A stretch of 64,000 nucleotides of DNA, from NCBI GenBank assembly GCA_019828545.1, contig JACVRA010000361.1, positions 124,001-188,000 of the forward strand, read 5' to 3'. The notes below the pieces were generated by a model. That model was not told the DNA's origin. It was given only the letters and a program-made list of their open reading frames with translations, and did no database searches. This document shows positions 10,405 through 22,099 of this stretch, one piece after another (positions within the stretch are counted from its first letter, which is position 1; each line of letters starts with the position of its first letter). The position numbers were made by a program, and so were the translations under genes. Source of the stretch: Paracamarosporium sp. OC-R06-R3. Taxonomy: Eukaryota > Ascomycota > Dothideomycetes > Pleosporales > Didymosphaeriaceae.

Positions 10405-12553
10405 ATGTCTCCTCATAGTTGTGCTCACTGTCGAAAAATCGTCATTAGGCCGCCCCCAGGGTCAGGATCTTTCTCTTATCGCCTTCCGTACACGATACGC
10501 CAAGCACTCGAGGCCGCATTGGACGGTTGCGAACTTTACAGATACTGTTTAAGATGTTACAGGTCTGCTACAACATATGACACAGTAACAGATCTCGTAA
10601 AGATTGCTCATGGCTCCTTTCGTAGGCGTTTCTTCGATACCTCGTATCTTCCGACGGAGCAAGAGCGAATGATCCGCCTTGCGGAAGGCTTAAGCAAGTT
10701 TCCGTTTTCCCTATATTTCACAGGTGACCGATTTCGAAGTGGGACGTTTTATTGTTTGGGATGGGCATGGGCTGATTTTCGTGGAGCTGCATTGCGAGGT
10801 ACGTGACGACGCACCTGTCCAACTGCCAATTCCACCACCTTCACCCCAAAACGATTACTCGAGATTGTTTTAGATGGTGAAGATTAGAATGTTCGCCCCC
10901 GCGAAACATCCGACGTCGAGGTATTGTCTTATACCTGCCTGAGCTATTGCTGGGGAGGTGACCAACCGGTCAAAACCACGAAGGCAACCCTAACTCAGCG
11001 AAGGCAAGGCATTAATTTCTACAGCCTGCCCCAAACTCTTCAAGACGCCATATTAGTTACTCGCGAGCTCCGACTGTCGTTCATTTGGATCGACTGCTTG
11101 TGCATCATACAAGACGACGGCGGCGATCTAGCTGTACAATTGCCACAGATGCATCAGATATATAAAAGTGCATATGTCACTATTTCGGCATCGAGCGCTA
11201 GTACCTACTTCGAAGGGTTCCTTCATGTACAACGGCGAGGTATTGGGTTTGAAGATATTGCGCTGCAATATGAATGCGCACGTGGTTCAATAGGCGACGT
11301 GGTCCTCTTTGGTTATACAGTGAAACAGTTGGACCCGATAGACAATCGGGCATGGACATTACAAGAGAGGTTCATTTCTCCACGCAATCTCCAATTCACA
11401 TGCCAACAACTGAAATGGGAATGCAGAAGCAGGAATTACTACGATGGAGGGCATGCGTCTAGTATCAAGGATACAAGGGCCCAACATGTCCTAGGTATAC
11501 CGTCTAGCAAAGACGACACTATTGAGGACAGGATATTTCATATCTGGCCAATAATGATTTTTTACTATGGAAGGCGTTCAATTAGCTCTCCTGGTGATAA
11601 ACTGGTCGCAATATCAGCGATAACACGCGAGGTTGGCGAATCGTTCAACATGATCTATCTAACTAGCAGGACTATGGAAGGAGTACCTATCTTTACAGTT
11701 GCTATGGCGCCTCTACGACAGGAATGATGCAGTTGCTAGGCCTAAAGAGTTTCGTGCGCCGACCTGGTCGTGGGCTTCTGTTGATGGTGAAATTTTTACG
11801 GAACTGAAGCCACTCACTGAACAGATAGCCATCGACACCATTGATTGTAGAACGATACCGAAAGTGCCAAGCTTCCCATATGGCAAGGTAACATTTGGTC
11901 TCTTAGTCGTCACCGGTCGTGTGATCTCTGTGCGATGGTTTCCTGTACATCACTTTCTCGGGATCGGAGATAGGAACCAGATAATGGAGGAAGTCCGCTT
12001 GGCCACCATGCGCGAGGATTTTAAAATTGATAGCGAAACTACTACTTCATCTTCTTCCCATCACAGCGATGGGAACTCGAACGACAGAGACTTGAATGGC
12101 AGATATTCATCCAACATTGGTTCTAGCGATGCAAATTACAGCAAAGACCCCGCAGATAGACACACGAATGGAAACTCTGGAGTCGCGCGAGAAAAGACCT
12201 CAACAGAAATAGACTTTGGGGATGAATACTCTGAGGGATCCAGTTGTTACCCCACCACCTGCTCAACCGCATCTCTTTCTTGGGTTTATCCATCATTACT
12301 GGACTGTGCGGACATTGTTCCGGACGCAATGGAACCTGAGTGGTACGAAGACCTCGCGCTCAAATTCGGTGGGATAGAGGCCTTCTGCCTGCAAATTGTG
12401 ACAGAGACAGAAACAGATGGGGCTGCTGGTATTATAGTGCTTGAAGATGCTTTCCAAACCGCCCTACCAACATACCGAAGAGTGGGCTATTTCAGATTGA
12501 AAGAAAAAGGTATATTTACTGATGCAGATGAAAAGACCATCTGCATAGTATAA
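10405..12553 (+). CDS. HET-domain protein with an apparent frameshift, possible pseudogene
   Basis: The N terminus has a CAHC pair and a GCELYRYCL motif typical of one HET subclass. A workable chain is exon 10405-10596, exon 10724-10798 (starting VTDFEVGRF), and exon 10888 onward (NVRPRETSD, then YTCLSYCWGG). The GTACGT donor at 10799 and acceptor at 10887 are good; the first intron is less certain. HET hallmarks follow: LWID-like FIWIDCLCIIQDD, YKSAYVTISASSA, RAWTLQERFISPR and GDKLVAISAI. At 11660-11666 the frame must shift by one base to continue as AGLWKEYLSLQLLW, FRAPTWSWAS and the C terminus ending at 12553. A four-base insertion relative to a YLAGLW reading would explain this. Alternatively a 76-nt intron (11594-11669, CTAAC branch site) is in phase but would remove the conserved DKLVAISAI block. 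A Ser/Asn/Asp-rich insert lies at about 12020-12240. Confidence 0.75.
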
Positions 12554-13514
12554 ATACAATTGTTTAGTTTTCTCAACTACTCCTTCATCCTGTCATACAA
12601 AAAGGATCGGCCAACAGATGGAATAGGGACAACATCCATACCCAACTCATTACCCTCTTAAAGCTTGCACTTAGTAGGTTGTGGCAGACGAACATCTAAG
12701 CTGACGCCAAGGTCCTAGCGGTCAACACATTCGCCGTCAATACACAACTATTTCAAAACTTGCACTGGCATGCTCAAGAGGATGGAACAGCCAACTAAGT
12801 TTTGTAGTCGGCACAAGCCTCTCCTAAAGGGAGCAGTTGATATGCTCACTTCCTTGAGCCTATCTGACTGAGTTTACGAGTTAAGTACTGCTCTCTCAAG
12901 CTAACGATTAATATGTATGCCCCTTTAGGTTCGCCCTTTCAAAGCCGCCCTTTTGAGTCCAGTCAACGCATTGTATTTTCGAATCTTGCATTCAACAAGT
13001 TCAGGGAAAAGAAGACGGGAAAGCCCACAGAGAGCATATGACCCTCTCGAAGCTTATATTCAAGAGGTTGGAGGAGATAGGGACATGGAGGGTGGGCAGT
13101 CAAGTCCAAGGGCACAGGCACCTTAAGCCAACAACGAACGCATTGCTCTTTTGCACCTTGCGCTTGGTAAGTTACTGTATAATGGCGCGCATAATTAGAA
13201 GAATCGTAGTGTGGCTAGCTTGTAATGCTTGTAGTGCATCATAAGGTAGAAAGATACACCTTCTCAATAATCTGAATGCGCAAAGACGAACCTAGAAAAC
13301 TTTAATGTTCCTTTAATTTTTGTTTGCACAGGTCATCACATCCGGCATACATACATGTATTCAAGCTTTGCAAGAGTTGGCAGTGCGCATACTGCTTCGC
13401 AGCGTGATTGTAATAGGTAGATACAGTCAAAGTAAGTATATACAGATAAAGCGATTGTCCCCTTTTTGAAGGATTTCCAACAGCCACTGCCCACCATCTC
13501 AGTCAAAGCGGCAT
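12554..13514. other. intergenic, no gene seen
   Basis: This is the spacer between the 3' ends of the second HET gene and the pectate lyase gene. Only short frames with no domain are present. 13280-13330 is AT-rich and may contain 3' processing signals for the lyase gene. Confidence 0.5.
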
Positions 13515-14486
13515 TTAGCATCCGGAAGTCTTGATCGCACTTGTTGCGCAGGCCTTTCCATCTGCCACAGAAGCGGTCCTGGAGTGAGAAGTCAGTGAGT
13601 ATCGGATTTTGTGGTCAGTCTCTTGCTTACTTGGAAGGTTCGCCTGAAGTGACACCCTTGTACAACCAGCAGACATGGCTGGCTCCGTCGAGCACGCAGG
13701 AGTTCTTGATCGTCGTGGTATCTAAGGTGCATTAGCATCAGACCTTATCAAGAACACTGCAAACTAACCTCCAAGGTTACCGTTAACACCAGCAACAACA
13801 CTTCCACCGCTCATCTTGATGTTATCGAAGGTTGACTTCCTCGCAACCTGGGTACCGCAGTTACCGCAGGAACGGTAGACCTAGGGATGATCAGATTAAC
13901 AACCGTGTACAAAACTGTGGAGATGCTTACCTTGCCAACATCCTCGGCGTAGAAGTTCTTGACAGCAACAGTTCCGCCACCGTTGTGCTGCAGCACCTTG
14001 TCGTCCGCCTTACGAGCACCACCACCATTGACGTAAGAAGTGCCAGAACTCTGCTTGAACGTTGCAGCATCCTCGCAAACGTCGGTCCACCACACATTGT
14101 TCAGCGTGCAGGTACCAAGGCAGTGCACGCCTTCGCCGTTGTTGGGGCCGATGATGACGTTCGAGAGGACGGCGCCGTCTTGAAGAAGGAATACTGCGTC
14201 GGAGTCGCCACCTTCGGCTTGGTCGTTGCAGGTTGATGCTACTCTATCATCAGCATTGGAACTAAAGAGTTGGGTTGTTGGAGGGCGTACGGCTACGGTC
14301 CCATTGCTTCATGCCTCCATCGAAAGTCTCTCCTGCCGCGAGAGTTCGTACAGCGGCGAGGTTGGTGGTTCCACTGGAGGCAGGGAAAACAGTTTGGAGG
14401 TTTGTGTTGGTTGCTGCGCGCGCACCGATGTGAGCTGAGGAGGCGATGCCCGTAAGGGCCGCGAGGAGCAACGCTTGGGAGTGCAT
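13515..14486 (-). CDS. secreted pectate lyase, polysaccharide lyase family 3
   Basis: It cleaves de-esterified homogalacturonan in plant cell walls by Ca2+-dependent beta-elimination. Five exons (14486-14291, 14241 or 14238 to 13931, 13880-13769, 13721-13631, 13578-13515) join in phase to about 257 residues, the usual PL3 length. A signal peptide is clear (MHSQALLLAALTGIASS). Family blocks are FDGGMKQWDR, EGGDSDAVF, NVIIGPNNGEGVHC, NNVWWTDVCEDAATFK, VYRSCGNCGTQ, and a C terminus ending KTSGC. Multiple Cys residues agree with a disulphide-bonded extracellular protein. The exon-2 acceptor is ambiguous by three bases. It lies 3' of the HET pair in a gene-poor region and suggests a plant-associated lifestyle. 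Expected regulation by pectin or host contact is from family knowledge, not from the sequence. Confidence 0.92.
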
Positions 14487-17400
14487 GGTGGCTATATCAC
14501 TTTCAACTATAGACGTAGCGAAGTATCTTGTTCAATGAGTGAGGACAAGCAAAGCAATGGATTTCAAACATCTTTCTCGGTAGCTTTATACTACATCGTC
14601 ACACTGAAGCTGGTAAAGAGCGCCACAGCTGGTTTGTGCAACTCCTCGTGCTCTTTCCGTCCGTCTTTAGCTTTCATTATTCCACCTCTACCTCTGGTTC
14701 TCGCCCTTTGGTGTTCTTGGCGTCCGCGACACGTGCAATCATTTCGAAACGCCCGCTCAATTTTACGTCCGGGGTAACATACTCCGCCGCAGGTGCAGTG
14801 CCGACATGCGCATAATCCGGGGAAGCGAGTACCATCCTACGGCAATTGAATCGCGTCACTGGATGGAAAATTAGTGTCATCGCACATCCCTGTTGCAACT
14901 CCAGCAGGGGTGTAGAAATGGGTCGATCGTGTTGAAACCTGAAAAGCAAGTATTAGGCCATCCCTTATATCTATGCATGCAAGATGGTGCATTGGAGAGC
15001 TTGGCGACGGAAAATCTTCAATGCTTCGAGAAGCTTGGGTGCTGCATGGGACACAAGGAGGTCGTGCCACGAGAGTATGTGGTGGAAAATTGGGGGACCA
15101 GAGATACGGACAGTATATCGACGCTATCTCGCATCGTGTTAAGGTGGAAGAGCGACACGTCTGAAGATAGTCTAGAGCCACGCAGGTGGGTAGAGAAACG
15201 GGTTTAAGCTTCTCGGAATGGAAGTAGCCAAGAAACTTACCACGGTGAATCGTAAGCCTATCGAACATTAATATGAACTTGGGCCTCTGGTTGGGTACCT
15301 GACCCGGAAATGACAGAACGTGGACGCGCGTTAAGGTACAACAACAGCTCGCTACAGGGAGTGGGCTGGCTCTCGTGATGTTTAACTAGTTAAGCCACCA
15401 ATCGAAGCAAGACATGTCCGTGCGGTGGCCAAAGAGCTTGAGACCGAAGCGTAAAGACCTCCCCAATAATATATTTATATCAACAAGTTGCAGATCTGGA
15501 GGAAGTTGTAGATCATACGGCAACTAGCTCCATAGTGGGTATGGAGCAACAGAATGAGTGACATCTTTGCAAACGGATCCTATATATGACATCAGTACGT
15601 AATATAGCAGCTGAACATACACCAACAAAGTAGTGCTTGAATACGAAGTTGCCGGACATCAAACCTAATGCACTATATATTTGGGTAATATGGAGAGAAA
15701 GAGGTGTGCCAACGGGTGACACTCGTTTCTTTTCGCCATATCCTATCTCCTGCGGAGCAGATAGTGCTGTCGAGATTTTGCCGTAGCGAAGACGTAACGA
15801 TAGAGTATGCAATAGAGGACCGTAGGTTTTTCTGCATCTGTTCACATTTGTGTTCAACGTTACCTTCTTGAGCTGTAAGAAGGCAGTCATGCTTTTCTCT
15901 CATCTACTACACCTGACTTCTTCATAAGTCGGGACGACCAATCAATCCTTCTCTTCAATTTCTTATCTTTCATCAAAGTAAAACTCGTTCACCTGTCCAC
16001 CTCTTTCTTGCTCATTACCCTCGTCCCCACCGGTCTCAATTTCATAACTGTCATGTTTCTTCTGTTTCTGTTCATCTTTCTTACATTCATTCTCACAGAG
16101 CGGTGTACTCACCTATCGAGTAGTGAGCATGTTTCTAGCCATGATCTGCTTTTCTACAGCGCTTCATCGGTCCCGGACACGTGATTTTGGCGTCAAACCT
16201 CCCACTACGTGACTCTTGAATATCCTACGGGTGTTCTGCATTAAGATAATTGTATACTTTCCAGATCATTTCATCTTCGGTGCACAGCATGACTATGCCC
16301 CCTTGGAGTTAGAAAAACCCAGAGCTGTCGCATGATCAAACTAAAGAAGAGACTCTTCTGCGCTTGATGCTGATACTCAAAGGATTTTTTGAAGAATCTT
16401 CTTGAGAACAATTCGGGATCCGTCCCAGCATACTATATCAATAGGTGTTCATTTACGTTCAGATCTACTGTTCGTTGACTTCGTTTAATAGTTCTATCGA
16501 CTGGGGCCAGTGAAATATCGTGAAGATTAAGAACATCACGCTTGCAATGATGGGGTTGACAGTTCTTTGAAAAATTCATTAATAGACCAGATTAAGAAGT
16601 TCGTTCGTTGCAGTGATGAAGACAGGCCAGATGAAGGTTTTAATATGCAGTGCTGTGCAATGCGTCATGTGAACAATTGATTTATTGCTATAACGATGAT
16701 GTCGTTGCAAGCGTTGGATGGATGGATGGTCGTGGTGAGACAATCGAAGCTTTGTGAAGGAGGTCACAACGACGTGTGTGGAGTGGGCACGATTGGAACG
16801 TTTATTGAGGGTGAAAGAATGCTGATATACGGGGACGCCAACTATGTTGTTCCTTTACAATCAATGATCATTCAAACACTGTGAAAGAATATTGTGGATA
16901 GTTACATAAGAAAAGCGCTCTGTCTAAGTCATAGCTTGATGCTGTCTCGTCGCCAGTGGCATGAGCTTGTGGCCGTAACCCGCGCTAGTCAATTCCGTCA
17001 ACATGCTGGCCACGATGTTTGCCGCATTTGGGATAGTAACAAGCTCTGGAAGTCGCTCTGCGTCGGGTGCTGGGCCGGTGTGTGGAGTGTGGAGCCAGTG
17101 AAGTGGCTAGAATGCGGCTCAAACAGCCCAATGCACACGAAGATATACCTGGGGACGAAAATCACCGTGCGCGTATGGTCAGTGCCATATTGGACCCTTA
17201 ATTTGCGAGGGTGAGTGTTGCGCCATGGGCGACGCATGAGAAACCCAAGCCGAAAGCGCATCGTATCGCGAGTTCCTTCCATAATTAGCCTCACGTGCCA
17301 GCCCATGGGACATGGACCATCATGTCTGTACAACCGCACCATCACTCCGCTATTGAAACACCTATGCGCCCTGCAGCGAACGCGTTGAAATGTCGACTGC

Positions 17401-18288
17401 TGTGTCATCTCACCGCACGTCAAGACCGCGCCGTCGGATACTGCCCTGCCGCCAAACAGCCAGCCCTGCGACGACATGCATGTCGCGACTTCACGCCTGC
17501 GACCAGCACCAAAGGAGAAACGCACCAGGCCAGCGCCTTTGTTCGTCGCCCCCAGCATCTCGCCCCCTAGATTGCGCCGTCTCATCGCCGCCGCCTCTGT
17601 GCTCCGCTTTTACCCATCGCGTCCGTGGTGCCACCCGGACAGCCTTCTGCTTTTGCAAAAGCCTGACACGATCGCATTTGCAATAGTTCGTCGCCGTAGC
17701 AGGGCGCGTCGGCGACCGCGATGACTGTCGATAGCTATGGCTTTCGATAGCGGAGATGAGAGATAACACCAGACGAAGAAGAGGCGATCTCCCCGATCCC
17801 TTACGGCTACTGCGCGTCGCATGTCGGCCGCCTCCGCCTGCCTGTTCGAGCGCCACCAGGACGACGCCGCCACGACGAGCCTCCCATCATGGTCGCCCAG
17901 GTACCATCACCGCGCCGCTCCTCTCCACATGGCTGGAGGTGCGCTGAGGGCCCCGCACTGCAGCGTGCTCTGGGCGGCGCTGTTCACCAGCTCCCTGCCG
18001 CGGTCGGCCTCCATACGCGTGAGCGGATCCCGGCTAGCCCGATTCCTTTCATGGAGCTTAACAGAAGGTGGCTAGGATTGGACCACTCCAAACGGCGAGA
18101 CCAATTTTCACGAAGTCGCCAAGCCACACCGAGCAAACCCTTATCTCCTGGTGCGGGATGCCACAGAATCGCATTTTACGTGCATTACCCGGGTTAAATA
18201 AATGTTCCCTCCCTCGCCATTCTAGCGCCCTGCGCAGATCACTCATCAACTTCATCCCATCGCAACTTTCGTGGAGAGCACATTCAAG
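14487..18288. other. 3.8-kb gene-poor spacer
   Basis: Between the pectate lyase start and the AzgA start there is no convincing gene. 15.9-16.9 kb is AT-rich with few frames. A 195-codon minus frame at 16998-17585 and several GC-rich frames at 17.3-18.2 kb show no domain and no good exon structure. One weak minus-strand candidate (14677-15268) is listed separately. The last few hundred bases hold the AzgA promoter. Confidence 0.45.
14677..15268 (-). CDS. weak candidate: unknown protein or decayed gene in two overlapping frames
   Basis: Not recognised. A minus-strand frame from ATG 15268 runs 143 codons. A second frame overlapping it and ending at 14677 has a protein-like, charged C terminus (SGRFEMIARVADAK). 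A possible intron with a GTAAGT donor near 15240 and an acceptor near 15175 leads into the first frame. I could not find a splice that joins the two frames cleanly, so this could be a gene with an unseen intron, a frameshifted relic, or chance. Confidence 0.25.
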
Positions 18289-20380
18289 ATGGGCTGGGTA
18301 CAAAACTTTAACCAGTCGGTCGCCAAATCGCCGGTTGGTCGTTGGTTCCGTCTCGATGGCTCAGAACATGTCAGTTGGTCCCATGGTCATTCACATGCAA
18401 CATATCCTAACGATTTTCATAGCCCAAAACACGAACGGGGAGTTACTTCTTCACCGAGATCAGGGCTGGGTTGGCGACCTTTTTCGCCATGGCATACATT
18501 ATTGCTGTTAACGGTAAGCAATCCTGGGTTGGTTTTGGTCTTGCTTTCCTTGCTCACGTGCCCACCCAGCATCCATAACTTCGAACACGGGCGGCACTTG
18601 TGTCTGTCCTGCCGAGCAGATGGACGACCTGTGCGATAGCTACGAACCCTACCTTCTCTGTGTCCAGGAAATCAACCGAGACCTGGTTACTGCGACTGCC
18701 GCCATCTCAGCGCTGACCTCCTTCTGCATGGGGCTCTTTGCCAACATGCCAATCGGCCTAGCTCCTGGAATGGGTCTGAATGCGTATTTCACCTACACCG
18801 TCGTTGGATACCACGGATCAGGTGCGTTACATCCAACGCCACTCCCCGTTTTGGTGCTCCTAGCCAGGGTGTTACTGTAGCTGCAGGCATTCTAGTGGCT
18901 TGGAGTGGTGGTACAAAGTTTCTTTTTTGGAATATATACTAATTACTTTTACAGGCATGGTGCCGTATCAGGTTGCACTAACTGCTGTTTTTATGGAAGG
19001 CTTCATCTTCGTTGGCCTGACCCTTCTTGGTATTCGACAGTGGCTTGCAAGGTGAGTACGCAGCGTCTGTGATCCTGGTTGGAGGAAGAGACGACGGATC
19101 GTTTCTTGCCCCGACTTGCGATTTACCGCTATGCGCCACTCGCAAAAGAACTGTTGCTGACCTACCTTTTCAGGGCCATTCCGGCATCTATCAAGCTCGC
19201 GACTGGTGTAGGCATTGGTCTATATCTAACCATTATCGGTCTGAGCTACTCTGCCGGTATTGGAGTCATCACTGGTGCCAAGTCGACGCCCCTCGAGCTC
19301 GCTGGATGTGTCAACACGCCTGACCAGTTCGACGCTGACGGTATTGCCTGCCTTGGTTCCTACAAAATGAGGAACCCGTCAATGTGGATCGGAATTTTCT
19401 GCGGTGGCTTTGTCACTGTCATGCTAATGATGTATCGTGTTAAGGGTGCCATCATCGCCGGCATCTTGCTCGTTTCGATCATCTCATGGCCTCGCTCCAC
19501 TTCCGTTACCTACTTCCCTCATACCACGCTCGGAGACTCCTCCTTCGATTTCTTCAAGCAAGTCGTCACCTTCCGTCCCATCAAGCACATTTTGGGTGCT
19601 CAACAATGGGACATCTCCGGACACGGTGGACAGTTCGCGTTGGCGTTCATCTCCTTCCTTTACGTTGATATTTTGGACTGCACCGGTACTTTGTATTCCA
19701 TGGCGCGGTTTGCCGGCTTGATCGATGAGCGCACCCAGGACTTCGAGGGCAGCTCCATTGCATACACGGTCGACGCGCTCGGTATCTCGATCGGTAGCCT
19801 TTTCGGATCTCCTCCCGTTACCGCGTTCATTGAGAGCGGTGCTGGTATCAGTGAAGGAGGCAAGACTGGATTGACTGCCATGACGACGGGATTCTGCTTC
19901 TTCATCGCCGTCTTCTTCGCGCCCATCTTCGCGTCCATTCCTCCATGGGCAACTGGATGCACACTGGTTATTGTCGGCTGTCTCATGGCGTCTGCTGCGA
20001 AGGACATCAACTGGCGCTACATGGGCGATGCTATTCCGGCGTTCCTCACCATCACCATCATGCCATTCACCTACTCGATTGCTTACGGTATGATTGCAGG
20101 TATCTTCTCCTACATCATCATCAACGGCCTCGTATGGATTATTGAGAAGGCGTCGGGTGGCCGTGTCGTGCCCGAGCACAAGGAAGAGAAGGATGCATGG
20201 ACGTACAAGATCCCTGGTGGCATCCTGCCGCCGTGGGTCAACCGCCTACGCAGGGGAAAGAAAGACTTCTGGAGGAGCGACGATGAGACGGACGGCGTGC
20301 CTACTGGCGTGGTCAGTGAGCGCAAGAGCGAGACTAGCGATGTTCCCGTGGATAACGATAAGGGCCCGAAGGTGGCTTAA
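18289..20380 (+). CDS. azgA: AzgA-type adenine/guanine/hypoxanthine permease
   Basis: This is a plasma-membrane proton symporter for purine bases (NCS2/AzgA-like family). Exons 18289-18369, 18423-18513, 18570-18821, 18955-19051 and 19174-20380 join in phase to 575 residues, the normal length for fungal AzgA. The N terminus NQSVAKSPVGRWFRLDGS is followed by SYFFTEIRAGLATFFAMAYI. Further family blocks are ANMPIGLAPGMGLNAYF, FLYVDILDCTGTLYSMA, GSPPVTAFIESGAGI with EGGKTGLTA, and a long run of hydrophobic helices (about 12-14 expected). An extracellular-type loop with two Cys pairs (TCVC, LCDSYEPYLLC) lies after helix 1. The hydrophilic Lys/Glu/Asp tail from about residue 510 is cytoplasmic by inference. 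RIB3 follows 876 bp downstream on the same strand. Confidence 0.95.
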
Positions 20381-21256
20381 AAAATGAACAGATGGCCGGT
20401 GTCATGTTGAAGGATGGCAGGCTAACGGGTTGGATGACGGACGTGTATTTCAACGTTGTACGAATATCTGGTACTGGCATGACGGAGGCTCGGATGGGCA
20501 GGTCAGCAGGCTGAGAAGGATTGATATATACCCTCGCTTCGTGAATCAATCATGTTTGGCAGCAGTAGCCATAGCAGCCTTCGTTCCGTATGACACGAGA
20601 ATGAGAGGATCCTAGGAGGAGCCAACACGCGTTCGCTCGATCCGTGCTTTCTCACTTTGTGACGAGGGATCACCGTTCTTCACACAGCGCCCCAATCAGA
20701 GGCACTCGACGGAGCAAGAGGAATGGTCACGGCGTGATGTATCGTCTTCGCTCCCCGAAGGGCACAGATCGGAGGGACGGCGAATCGGAGCGGCGTTGCA
20801 AAGGCCCCGGTCCTCGGCTGACCCCTCCGCTTGGCTGTCCAACATCGAGGCTCATGCAAGTGCGTAGGGCTAGCCAACAATAATATCGTGGCGACGTCGC
20901 CCGCTCCGTGACTGCCGCCGACTGCTCTCTCCTGCGTCCCGTCCTCCGATTCCGCTACGATACCGACCCTCGCGAGCGAAGACTGGGTTCTGGAGACGAT
21001 TGAGAAGATTCGGCGCGATTGATTACACAGCAGTGCGGGTACGGCTACGGCTACGGGCACTCCCGGTAGTGGCTTACAGAGGCTTTGGAAATCAAGCGCG
21101 CGAGAGAGAATATACCTAGGCTTTGGCGAGCGTTGCCTTTCCAGCCGCGTTCTCCAATTGCCCATCTGCGCCGTCGAGTCGAGCCACATTGGAGCGAGGA
21201 ACACACAAGAAAGACGTCCAGATACGAAGATAGATAAGCCCCACGCGCATCCAGCG
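20381..21256. other. azgA 3' flank and RIB3 promoter
   Basis: This 876-bp spacer lies between two same-strand genes. Frames on the minus strand at 20680-21390 are GC-driven and have no domain. No specific site was recognised. Confidence 0.5.
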
Positions 21257-22099
21257 ATGCCCGCCGTCGTCGAAGTCGAAGCCGTGGCCGACGCCCTGAA
21301 CGGGCACGCAAATGGCAAGAATGGCGCGAACGGCGACCTGGTAGACCACACGCCCGCACACCCCGCCTTCGACTCAATACCAGACGTCATCCAAGCATTC
21401 GGTACCTCCCTCCCTCATTCCACGCCCCCTCGCACGCAATGCTAACCGCCCCTCCACGCAGCAAACGATGAGTTCGTCATCGTGCTCGACTCCCCCTCGC
21501 GCGAAAACGAAGGCGACCTCATCATCGCGGCGAGCGCCATCACCCCCGCAAAAGCCTCCTTCATGATCCGCTACTCGTCGGGCTACATCTGCGCGCCGCT
21601 CCCCGTGTCGCGCGCCGCAGCCCTGCACCTCCCGCAGATGGTGACGGAGAACGCAGACCCCAACCAGACGGCCTACGCCGTCACCATCGACGCCGTCCAC
21701 CCCTCCATGACAACCGGCATCTCCGCGACAGACCGCGCGCGCACCTGCAACATGCTCGCCAACCCCGCGGCGAAGGCCAGCCATTTCCGCCGCCCCGGGC
21801 ACATATTGCCGCTGCAGGCGCGCGAGGGCGGCGTGCGCGTGCGCCGCGGACACACGGAGGCTGCGGTGGACCTATGCCGGTTGAGCGGGAAGGGCGACGT
21901 CGGCGTCATCTGCGAGTTGATTACGGATGGGGAGCGTGTGGAGGGGAAGACGGAGTTTCAGGGCGGAGGCATGATGCGGAGGGATGAGTGTTTGCGGTTT
22001 GGGAAGGAGTGGGGGATCAAGGTTTGTACGATTGAGGATTTGGTTGCGTTTATTGAGGAGAATGAGGGGAAGTTGGCGGTTGAGGGGAGGGATTATTAG
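21257..22099 (+). CDS. RIB3: 3,4-dihydroxy-2-butanone 4-phosphate synthase (riboflavin synthesis)
   Basis: It converts ribulose 5-phosphate to 3,4-dihydroxy-2-butanone 4-phosphate plus formate, the four-carbon donor for lumazine synthase in riboflavin biosynthesis. Exons 21257-21401 and 21462-22099 (60-nt intron) give 260 residues. The catalytic loop SRENEGDL follows the exon junction (about residues 58-65). Other family blocks are TTGISATDRARTC, FRRPGHILPL, and GHTEAAVDLCRLSG, which contains the conserved His-Thr-Glu. The first 45 or so residues are an Ala/Asn/Gly-rich extension beyond the bacterial RibB start, and the enzyme is monofunctional with no GTP cyclohydrolase II domain, as in other fungi. 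The start is the first ATG in frame with a good context. Confidence 0.96.

Noticed and set aside
10799..10895. In-frame stops between the N-terminal part and the HET domain of the second HET gene, suggesting a pseudogene break
   Set aside because: A GTACGT donor at 10799 and a TAG acceptor at 10887 restore the frame exactly (HCE to NVRPRETSD), so this break is an ordinary intron.
16998..17585. 195-codon minus-strand frame upstream of azgA
   Set aside because: No domain, no plausible exon chain, and Cys/Arg/Trp-rich composition typical of GC-rich non-coding frames.
19484..20179. 231-codon minus-strand frame
   Set aside because: Antisense to the last exon of azgA.
20680..21390. 236-codon minus-strand frame overlapping the RIB3 start
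   Set aside because: No domain; it overlaps the first RIB3 exon in antisense and lies in GC-rich sequence.
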